A DNA stretch of 64,000 nt, from positions 1 to 64,000 of the forward strand of contig JBEBFY010000017.1 in the NCBI GenBank assembly GCA_040081715.1. Direction: 5' to 3'. This DNA is from CANKJK01 sp040081715. Lineage in GTDB: Bacteria; Acidobacteriota; Vicinamibacteria; Vicinamibacterales; UBA2999. Below are positions 57,734 to 64,000 of the stretch, piece after piece; position 1 is the stretch's first letter, and each line of letters begins with the position of its first letter. The notes under the pieces are model-generated. The model had not been told where the DNA came from and did no database searches. It saw nothing but the letters and a program-made list of their open reading frames with translations. Made by a program: the position numbers and the translations under genes.

Positions 57734-58968
57734 CCCGCTTCACTCACTCGACCGTGCTGGCCGCCGGGTTTGCTGTCCTGACTGTCGCAACGCTGGGGGC
57801 CCAGCAGGTGCGTCCCGCTGCCCCCGTGGCGGCCGACGTGAAGTCGCCCCCGCCGAGAAAGGCGCTCGGACCAGGCCCGTGGACGTTCGACACCATCGCC
57901 CACGCGATCAAGGTGACGCGAATGGCCACCCTCGTTCACCCATGGGGTATCGCGTTCCTGCCTGACGGATCGATGCTCGTGACCGAGCGTCCTGGGCGCC
58001 TCCGGGTGATCCGCAATGGCGCGCTCGACCCACAGTCGATCCCAGGCGTCCCGAAGGTGCTGACGACGGGTTTCGACGGCCTGCTCGACATCGCGCTCCA
58101 TCCGAAGTTCGCGGAGAACCGGCTCGTCTACCTGACCTATTCGAAGCCGGGCGACGACGGGTCGGTGCAGACGGCATTGTTCCGCGCGACGTTCGACGGC
58201 AAGGCGCTGAGCGGGGGCAAGGACATCTTCCTCGCCAACTCACCCATTCCGAAGACGCAGCAGCAGTCGGTGACGTCCCGCATCGCGTTCGGCAGGGACG
58301 GCATGATCTACATGTCCGTCGGCAGCCCGAACCAGGACCGTCTCAAGGCCCAGGATCCGACGAGCCACCGCGGCAAGATCCTGCGCCTCAAGGACGACGG
58401 GACCGCACCCGCCGACAACCCCTTCATCGGGAAGCACGTGTACGGCCTTCCCTACCAGCCCGAGATCTTCTCGGTGGGCCATCGGAACGCCATGGGCCTG
58501 GCCGTCAATCCCGATACCGGGGAGATATGGGCTGACGAGAACGGCCCGTCCGGCGGCGACGAACTGAACATCATCCTGCCAGGCAGGAACTACGGCTGGC
58601 CGGTGATCTCGCTCGGCCGCGAGTACGACGGCACGCCGATGCAGAAGGCCCAGGACGGCATGGAGCAGCCGCTCTTCTTCTGGTCGCCCAATCCCTCCGT
58701 CACCGGGCTGAGTTTCTACACCGGCGACAAGTTTCCGAAGTGGCGGCGGAGCGCCTTCATCGGGGGACTGGTGGGCCGCCGGATGGACCGCGTCACCTTC
58801 AACGACAAGTGGCAGCCGGTCGGGGTGGAAGGCGCGCTCGGCGGTGAGATGCTCCTTGGTGAACTGAAGCAGCGCATCCGTGACGTCCGCCAGGGGCCGG
58901 ACGGGTACCTCTACGTGCTGACCGACGAAGACGACGGCGCGGTGCTGCGTATCGAGCCGGCGCAGTAG
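57730..58968 (+). CDS. Secreted PQQ-dependent aldose (sugar) dehydrogenase
   Basis: The 412-residue protein starts with a signal peptide (MTRFTHSTVLAAGFAVLTVA...). It has the six-bladed propeller of soluble aldose/glucose dehydrogenases: HPWGIAFLPDGSMLVTERPG, GFDGLLDIALHPKF (catalytic His region), YLTYSKPGDDG, YMSVGSPNQDR, GHRNAMGLAVNPDTGEIW and ENGPSGGDELNIILPGRNYG (PQQ/Ca site). These oxidise aldoses to lactones in the periplasm with PQQ as cofactor. The ATG overlaps the previous stop. The pathway may link with the gluconolactonase-like protein encoded 55 kb away (inference). Confidence 0.92.
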   Translation: MTRFTHSTVLAAGFAVLTVATLGAQQVRPAAPVAADVKSPPPRKALGPGPWTFDTIAHAIKVTRMATLVHPWGIAFLPDGSMLVTERPGRLRVIRNGALDPQSIPGVPKVLTTGFDGLLDIALHPKFAENRLVYLTYSKPGDDGSVQTALFRATFDGKALSGGKDIFLANSPIPKTQQQSVTSRIAFGRDGMIYMSVGSPNQDRLKAQDPTSHRGKILRLKDDGTAPADNPFIGKHVYGLPYQPEIFSVGHRNAMGLAVNPDTGEIWADENGPSGGDELNIILPGRNYGWPVISLGREYDGTPMQKAQDGMEQPLFFWSPNPSVTGLSFYTGDKFPKWRRSAFIGGLVGRRMDRVTFNDKWQPVGVEGALGGEMLLGELKQRIRDVRQGPDGYLYVLTDEDDGAVLRIEPAQ

Positions 58969-59010
58969 CCCTCGTCCGCGCGCGGCCGCTCAGCCCTGGT
59001 CGATCCGGGC

Positions 59011-60435
59011 TTACTCTCGTGCCCCGGCGGCGCGCAACGCCTGCCTGGCTTCCTCGCCACTGGCCACCGCCAGCGGCGTGTCCCCCTTCTTGTTGCGTGC
59101 GTCGAGCCGCGCCCCACGCGCCGCCAGCGCCGTGACGATCGAGGGGTAGTTCATCTTTGCCGCGCCGTGGAGCGCCGTATTGCCCGCCTCGTTCGCGGCG
59201 TTGACGTCACCGGCCAGGCCGGGCAGTCCCGCCACCACCTGCGCTGCCACGGCTTCATCGGAGTCCTTCAGCACCGAGATGCGGTCGCGCCGATCGAACA
59301 GCCGCGTCTCGGACCCTACCCCCGCCGCGGCCATCAGCACCGTTGTGCCGTCCTGAAGCGTGAGCCTGGGGTCGGCCCCCTTCGCCAGCAGCTCCTGGAC
59401 GATGCCGGGTTCGAGGAACTTGGCGGCCAGCATCAGCGGCGTCGCGCCCACGAGCGACTCGGGCAGAAAGTACTCGCGGCTGCCGCGGGTCGTTGCGGTG
59501 CCATTGCGCAGGCGCGAGTTCACGTTGGCTCGGCGCACCAGCAGTTGCGTCGCCAGACGGGCATTGCCCCGCAGGACGGCGGCATGCAGCGCGGAGTAGC
59601 CAGAGCCGATGACGTTCGGGTTGGCGCCCTTCTCGAGCAGCAGCAGCGCCAGTGCCGTGTGGTTGCCGTGCACCGCTGTCGTCAGCACGCTGGTGCCGTC
59701 TGGCGCGATGTCGTTGACGTCGGCCCCCGCGGCCAGCAGCAGTTCGCCCACGCGCACATCGCCCTGGCGCGCCGCGAACAGCAGCGGCGTGCTTCCACCC
59801 TGGCTCACCTCGCCCACCATCGCGGCCGTGATGTCGTTGGGATTCGCACGGTTGACCAGTGCCCGCGTCACGCGCGACCGGGCTCGCACATCGGAGCCGG
59901 CCGCCAGCAGCACGCGCACCACCTCCACGTGCCCCTGGGCCACGGCCGTCATCAGCGCCGTCTGGTCACGAGCCGGTTCCTTCGCCCGCACATCCGCCCT
60001 GCGCGCCACGAGCGCCTTGACCGCATCAGCGTTGCCTGTGCGGGCACACGTCACCAAAGGCGGCACGTGCGCGGGCGCGTCCGGGCCGGCTCCACCCACG
60101 AGGAGACGTTCGACCATCGCCACGCTGGCGTTGGTACACGCCAGCGAGAGCGGCGTCACGCCCAGGTCGTCGGCTGCGTTGGCGTCGGCGCCGGCAGCCA
60201 GCAGCGCTCCGGCCATCTCACCTTCATCCCAATGCGCTGCCCAGTGCAGGGCGGTGGCCCCGTCAGCCTGCCTGACGTTCACAGGCGTACGCTGCCCGAT
60301 CAGCGCCCGGAGCTGACCCAGGTTCCGCTGGCGTGCGGCCTCGACCAGCGGCGGCGCCTGGGGCAGGGTCTGTGCCGACGCCACGGGGTCCGCGAGCACC
60401 AGCGCCCAGCCCAACACCAACCCTGCGCGCGTCAC
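59011..60435 (-). CDS. Secreted ankyrin-repeat protein
   Basis: The 474-residue protein has a signal peptide (MTRAGLVLGWALVLADPVAS) and about ten ankyrin repeats from residue 30 onward, for example DGATALHWAAHWDEGEMAGA, LGVTPLSLACTNASVAMVER, GSTPLLFAARQGDVRVGELL, GTSVLTTAVHGNHTALALLL and AGNTALHGAAKMNYPSIVTA. Ankyrin repeats serve protein binding; the partner is unknown. It is the last gene of an operon with DUF1552 and DUF1592 proteins (ATGA overlap at 60432-60435), an arrangement found in Acidobacteriota and Planctomycetota. Confidence 0.9.
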   Translation of the reverse strand: MTRAGLVLGWALVLADPVASAQTLPQAPPLVEAARQRNLGQLRALIGQRTPVNVRQADGATALHWAAHWDEGEMAGALLAAGADANAADDLGVTPLSLACTNASVAMVERLLVGGAGPDAPAHVPPLVTCARTGNADAVKALVARRADVRAKEPARDQTALMTAVAQGHVEVVRVLLAAGSDVRARSRVTRALVNRANPNDITAAMVGEVSQGGSTPLLFAARQGDVRVGELLLAAGADVNDIAPDGTSVLTTAVHGNHTALALLLLEKGANPNVIGSGYSALHAAVLRGNARLATQLLVRRANVNSRLRNGTATTRGSREYFLPESLVGATPLMLAAKFLEPGIVQELLAKGADPRLTLQDGTTVLMAAAGVGSETRLFDRRDRISVLKDSDEAVAAQVVAGLPGLAGDVNAANEAGNTALHGAAKMNYPSIVTALAARGARLDARNKKGDTPLAVASGEEARQALRAAGARE

Positions 60436-61766
60436 AGCCCCGCCAGCACACCGGTGCTGTTGCCGAACCGGTCCCCCGGCACGCCGAGCGTCGGGAGCAG
60501 GCTCGCGTGGAGGTTCCCGATGGGCGTATCCGGGGCAAAGCGCAGGTGACGACCTCCGTTGATCTGCCCGGCGCCGCCTCCGGCCAGCAGCACCGGCAGG
60601 TCGTTGGGCGAGTGGGAATTGCCGTCGCTCATGCCGGCGCCGTAGAGGATCGTGATGTGGTCCAGGAGCGAACCCTCGCCGTCCTTCGCCTCCGCGAGGC
60701 GGCTCAGGTAGTACGCGAACTGCGTGACGTGGTACTCGTTGATGCGCGCCAGCTTCCGGAGCCTGTCGAGGTCGCCCTGGTGGTGCGAGGTCGGATGGTG
60801 AGCGTCGTGCACGTTCACCTCCGGGTAGCTGCGCCCGCTCAACTCGCGGCCCATCATGAATGTGATGACCCGCGTCAGGTCGGACTGGAACGCCAGCACC
60901 TGGAGGTCGAACATCAATCGCGCGTGATCCTGGAAGCTGGCGGGCACACCAACCGGGCGCTCCAGCGCTGGCAGATCCCGCGCCCCCTGCTCCTCGACCT
61001 TCTGGATCTGGCGCTCGATGTCGCGCACGCCGTCGAGATACTGCGCGAGCTTTGCGCGGTCGCCCGCACCAAGCCCGCCCTGCAGGTCCGAGATGCTGGA
61101 CGCCAGCGAATCCAGAATGCTGCGGCGCGCGGTCAGCCTGGCGAGCCGGGCCTCACGCCCGGTGCTGTCGGCTTCGCCGAAGAGCCGCTCGAACACGGCC
61201 CTCGGGTTGTGCTCCATGGGAAGCGGGGTGGTGGCGCTGCGCCAGGAGATCGTGTCCGTGTACACGCAGCTCGAACCGATATCGCATACCCCGGCAAATG
61301 GAGACTCCAGCGAGAGCTCCAGCGACGCGAACTGGGTGTCCTTCTCCACGGCCCGGGCGACGACCTGGTCGAGCGACACACCGGCTTCCACGACCGACCC
61401 GGTTGAGGCCATGGGAGGTTCCGTGGTGAGAAACCGTGTGCTGGCCGCCCCGTGCACCGCGTAGTTGGGCGGGCCGTTCCGGAGGCCCGTGACCACGACA
61501 AGCCGTTGCCTGAACGGCTCAAGCGGCGCCAGCGTCGGGCTGAGGGCGAAGTCCGTGCCTTCGGCTTTCGGCGTCCACTGCGTCATCACGACGCCGTTTG
61601 GGACATAGACCACGCCGAGCCGCCTGACCGGCGCGGCCGCACGCGCGTGCGGCGTGAGCGCGGGCACCATGGCGTCGAGCAGCGGCAACCCAACGGCCGC
61701 CCCGACGCCTCTGAGCAGCATGCGCCGGGACAGCGCGCGCCGTGAGAGCGTCCGGCGCGTCACCAT
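60432..61766 (-). CDS. DUF1552 protein with probable twin-arginine signal
   Basis: The 444-residue protein starts at ATG 61766, which overlaps the upstream stop by four bases; a longer frame is rejected. The N-terminus holds RR-rich segments (RRALSRRMLLRGVGAAVGLP) and a hydrophobic region, like Tat-exported proteins. The body shows DUF1552 blocks such as LGVVYVPNGVVMTQWTPKAE, SLDQVVARAVEKDTQFASLE, DVRDIERQIQKVEEQ and TILYGAGMSDGNSHSPNDLP. The family is always seen next to DUF1592-type genes and may belong to a secreted sulfatase- or phosphatase-like fold, but no activity is established. Confidence 0.9.
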   Translation of the reverse strand: MVTRRTLSRRALSRRMLLRGVGAAVGLPLLDAMVPALTPHARAAAPVRRLGVVYVPNGVVMTQWTPKAEGTDFALSPTLAPLEPFRQRLVVVTGLRNGPPNYAVHGAASTRFLTTEPPMASTGSVVEAGVSLDQVVARAVEKDTQFASLELSLESPFAGVCDIGSSCVYTDTISWRSATTPLPMEHNPRAVFERLFGEADSTGREARLARLTARRSILDSLASSISDLQGGLGAGDRAKLAQYLDGVRDIERQIQKVEEQGARDLPALERPVGVPASFQDHARLMFDLQVLAFQSDLTRVITFMMGRELSGRSYPEVNVHDAHHPTSHHQGDLDRLRKLARINEYHVTQFAYYLSRLAEAKDGEGSLLDHITILYGAGMSDGNSHSPNDLPVLLAGGGAGQINGGRHLRFAPDTPIGNLHASLLPTLGVPGDRFGNSTGVLAGL

Positions 61767-64000
61767 CACGACGCCTGCCTCATCTGGAAGGGGACGCTCG
61801 TCACGATGCCCTCGATGAGCGCGGACCACCGGTAGCCGCTCCGGGCGGCGTCCCGGACGACGCCGCGCAACGCCGGCATATCGGAGGGCTCAAGCGCGCG
61901 CCCCAGCGCATACGTCAGCAGCTTCCCCGTCAGCGTGCGGACAAACTCCTCGGGATGTGCGGCAATCAGTTGCCTGATGCCTTCGACCCCGGTAAATGTC
62001 GTGCCGTCGGGGAGGGCGCCGGCCGCATCCACCGGCGCGCCGTCTTCACCGTGCGTGCGCCACCGGCCGATCGCGTCGAAGTTCTCGAGCGCGAAGCCGA
62101 GCGGATCCATCCGCGCGTGGCAACCCGCACACGCCGGGTTCGCCCGGTGACGCTCGGTGCGCTGCCGCATGCTGAGGGGGCGATTGTTCACACTCGGTCC
62201 AGGTAGCGGCGGGATGGTGGGCGGCGGCGGCGGCGGCGGCGTGCCCATCAGATTTTCCAGGAGCCACCGACCCCTGAGCACGGGAGAGGTTCGCGTCGGG
62301 TAGGACGTCGTCGTGAGCACGCTCCCGTGGCCGAGGAGCCCGGCCCGCTGGCCGCCGGCAGACACCCGCCGAAAGTGCCCTCCGTAGACGCCCGGGATGC
62401 CGTAGTGCTTCGCGAGCCGCTCGTTCACGAACGTGTGCGTCGCCGTCAGCAGTTCCAGGACGGGGCGGTCCTGGCGAATCTGGTCCGCCATGAACAGCGC
62501 GGTCTCCCGCAGAAAGGCCTCGCGGAGGCTGCCGTCGTACTCCGGGAGGATCTCTTCGTCGAGGGTGGCCATCCGCAACTGCCGCAAGCCGAGCCACTGC
62601 ATGGCGAAGTTGTCGACCAGTGTCCGGGAACGCTCGTCGGCCAGGAGCCGCGAGACCTCCGCCTTGAGGGCGGGCACGGCGCCAAGCGCGCCGCGCTCGG
62701 CCAGATCGAGCAGCGGGTCATCGGGCACGCTGCTCCAGAGGAAGAAGGACAGGCGCGACGCGAGTTCGACGTCGCTCACGCGGTAGGCGGCCCCGGGAGC
62801 CGTCGCCTTCGGCTCCCGCTCGATCCGGAACAGAAAGCCGGGGTCCATCAGCAGCCGCTCGATCGCCGCCTGGATGCCCCCGTCAAACGTTCCGGCTTCC
62901 CTCCGGCCGCGGTGGAAGAACGTCATCAGCGGCTCGATGTCCGCACTGTCCACGGGACGCCTGTAGGCACGCCGCGCCGTCGTGGCGAGAATGCCGCGGG
63001 CGCAGGCGTCTTCTTCGTAACTCACCGATGGCCGGCAGACGAAGAGGCGCGACCGGCTCGGCGTCGTGCCGGAACCAGTCGGGTTGATGGGGCCGTCCAC
63101 CGTTACGCTGTTCACGGCAGGCCCCCAGGGACCCCACGGGGCGCTTGAGAACTCGCTATAGGCAAAGCCGAGCCCGGTCAGCGGCTGCTGCTGGACGCCT
63201 TCGCGCTCGTGGGGTTCGTCCACGAAATACACGCCGACGACGTGCGGCCCCGCTGCGGCTCTGAAGCGAACCTCCAGGCCGTCATCGGCGGTCACGGCCC
63301 AGGCCTCCCACTGCGGGTCGCCGAGGATGACGCCCGTGTAACTCAAGGGCGCGGGCCTGAACGCCTTCATGCCTCCAACTGTCATCCGCGCAAGGCGCCG
63401 GCCGTCCAACCTGATTTCAAGCAGGTGTGGCTCGGTCAGGCCACGCACGTAGCCGAGGATGTTTCTGAGGAGCGCCACGCGAATGATGTACTCGGCGTCG
63501 AGCGGAAACTGGTGCCGCACCACCATCCCGCCCCGTGCACCAAACGGCAGGTCCTCGCTGGTGCGCGCGTCCTGGAACGCCGTCTGCGCTGCCTGGTAGG
63601 TGCGCGCGGCGAAGGCGGGCGTGATCGAGAGGTCGCCAACGGCCAGACGGCTGATCTGCCTGGCCGCTGAGAGATACCGATCCACCAGCAACGGCGAGAG
63701 CGAGAGCACGCCCCCGATGTTGTCGAACCCGTCGAGCGATTCGTCGGCCGGCAGCAGCGCCGCGGCGTCGATCTCCAGCGCCAGCACATCGCGGACGGCG
63801 TTGGCGTACTCGGCACGGTTCAGCCGATGCGCCACGGGACGACCTGGCCGTGGCCTGGCAGCTGCCGCCACGTCAATCGCACGCTCCGCGCCCTCCACAA
63901 AGCGCGCGCGCGTTGCCGCATCCGGCCGCGGGGCACCGGCCGGGGGCATCACGCCCGACCGCACCTGCCGCACGATGCGTTCCCAGAGATCCGCATCCGC
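61766..64000 (-). CDS. DUF1592/DUF1588/DUF1585-type cytochrome-like protein (5' end outside window)
   Basis: The visible 745 or so residues run off the window edge; the frame remains open through 64000 (ADADLWERIVRQVRSGVMPP), so the gene starts beyond it. Such proteins usually begin with a signal and a cytochrome c domain, not seen here. Domains in order are DUF1587 (HRLNRAEYANAVRDVLALEI), DUF1595 (ARRAYRRPVDSADIEPLMTF), DUF1592 (VELASRLSFFLWSSVPDDPL), DUF1588 (LTTTSYPTRTSPVLRGRWLL, with heme-type CAGCH) and DUF1585 (TLTGKLLTYALGRALEPSDM). A run of eight prolines (TPPPPPPPT and neighbours) marks a linker. The function is unknown but probably redox-related in the periplasm. It overlaps the DUF1552 gene. 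Confidence 0.92.
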   Translation of the reverse strand, partial: ADADLWERIVRQVRSGVMPPAGAPRPDAATRARFVEGAERAIDVAAAARPRPGRPVAHRLNRAEYANAVRDVLALEIDAAALLPADESLDGFDNIGGVLSLSPLLVDRYLSAARQISRLAVGDLSITPAFAARTYQAAQTAFQDARTSEDLPFGARGGMVVRHQFPLDAEYIIRVALLRNILGYVRGLTEPHLLEIRLDGRRLARMTVGGMKAFRPAPLSYTGVILGDPQWEAWAVTADDGLEVRFRAAAGPHVVGVYFVDEPHEREGVQQQPLTGLGFAYSEFSSAPWGPWGPAVNSVTVDGPINPTGSGTTPSRSRLFVCRPSVSYEEDACARGILATTARRAYRRPVDSADIEPLMTFFHRGRREAGTFDGGIQAAIERLLMDPGFLFRIEREPKATAPGAAYRVSDVELASRLSFFLWSSVPDDPLLDLAERGALGAVPALKAEVSRLLADERSRTLVDNFAMQWLGLRQLRMATLDEEILPEYDGSLREAFLRETALFMADQIRQDRPVLELLTATHTFVNERLAKHYGIPGVYGGHFRRVSAGGQRAGLLGHGSVLTTTSYPTRTSPVLRGRWLLENLMGTPPPPPPPTIPPLPGPSVNNRPLSMRQRTERHRANPACAGCHARMDPLGFALENFDAIGRWRTHGEDGAPVDAAGALPDGTTFTGVEGIRQLIAAHPEEFVRTLTGKLLTYALGRALEPSDMPALRGVVRDAARSGYRWSALIEGIVTSVPFQMRQAS

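Noticed and set aside
60432..61829. Longer start for the DUF1552 protein at 61829
   Set aside because: It would overlap the upstream gene by about 60 bases and place unconserved residues before the Arg-rich signal; the ATG at 61766 overlaps the stop by four bases as elsewhere in the operon.
1..64000. CRISPR arrays, rRNA and tRNA genes
   Set aside because: No regularly spaced direct repeats, no rRNA-like conserved stretches and no tRNA cloverleaf with a TTCGANNC-type arm were noticed in the gaps. A covariance-model scan (tRNAscan-SE, Infernal) would settle this.

Overview
The window is high-GC bacterial DNA with densely packed genes, many of them joined by 4-base ATGA or GTGA overlaps. The gene content points to an Acidobacteriota genome, most likely of the Vicinamibacteria type. 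The main evidence is three tandem Oar-like TonB-dependent receptors with an N-terminal carboxypeptidase-regulatory domain, secreted heme/PQQ-type propeller dehydrogenases, a DUF1552/DUF1592 pair, and a complete division and cell-wall (dcw) cluster with a DAP-type MurE. The taxonomic assignment is inference; no rRNA gene is present.

Layout. Bases 1-725 hold a decayed IS91-family transposase remnant. From 726 to 8335, two paralogous cytochrome c/PQQ-propeller proteins, both on the minus strand, bracket a gluconolactonase-like gene, a secreted alpha/beta hydrolase, pgeF and acpS. From 8531 to 10438 lie a small SpoVG-like protein, a ParD/ParE-type toxin-antitoxin pair and an rRNA pseudouridine synthase. 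From 10492 to 28847 (minus strand) runs the dcw cluster: mraZ-rsmH-ftsL-ftsI-murE-murF-mraY-murD-ftsW-murG-murC-ftsQ-ftsA-ftsZ, followed by a radical SAM gene. murB and ddl are absent from the cluster, and a long inverted repeat sits between murD and ftsW. From 29034 to 35268 (plus strand) is a glycan or surface-polysaccharide operon (GT2, two sugar-nucleotide epimerases, a DegT aminotransferase, a secretin-N-like secreted protein, a GNAT protein) ending in yqeY. From 35417 to 38943 lie murJ, an MFS transporter and a rhomboid protease, preceded by a promoter-like -10, a leader and an intrinsic terminator. From 39096 to 45856 are a cupin gene facing a fused alpha/beta 2-oxoacid dehydrogenase E1, then an alpha/beta hydrolase, a thiolase, a DUF1684 lipoprotein, a HAD phosphatase and a SirB1-type transglutaminase/TPR protein. 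From 46122 to 55870 are three tandem TonB-dependent receptors, each with its own promoter-like sequence and a downstream hairpin. From 56049 to 58968 lies a GNAT/polytopic membrane protein/PQQ sugar dehydrogenase operon. From 59011 to 64000 (minus strand) is an operon of DUF1592 (cut by the window edge), DUF1552 and ankyrin-repeat proteins.

How it fits together. The dcw cluster plus murJ supply lipid II synthesis, flipping and septal peptidoglycan assembly. The receptors and periplasmic PQQ/heme enzymes suggest a cell that imports and oxidises sugars or oligomers in the envelope: sugar dehydrogenase gives a lactone, and a lactonase opens it. The branched-chain-type E1, the thiolase and the hydrolase point to acyl-CoA metabolism.

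The most noteworthy signals are regulatory. A -10 motif close to TAGANT lies directly against start codons of many genes with no Shine-Dalgarno sequence, implying leaderless mRNAs. The clearest case is the antitoxin gene, with a perfect TTGACA, a 17-bp spacer and a predicted +1 on the A of ATG. The three receptor genes share a TTGAC[T/G]-N17/18-xxGATT promoter with longer leaders. A terminator hairpin stands 9-16 bases ahead of the murJ start and may be an attenuator or the end of a short RNA.
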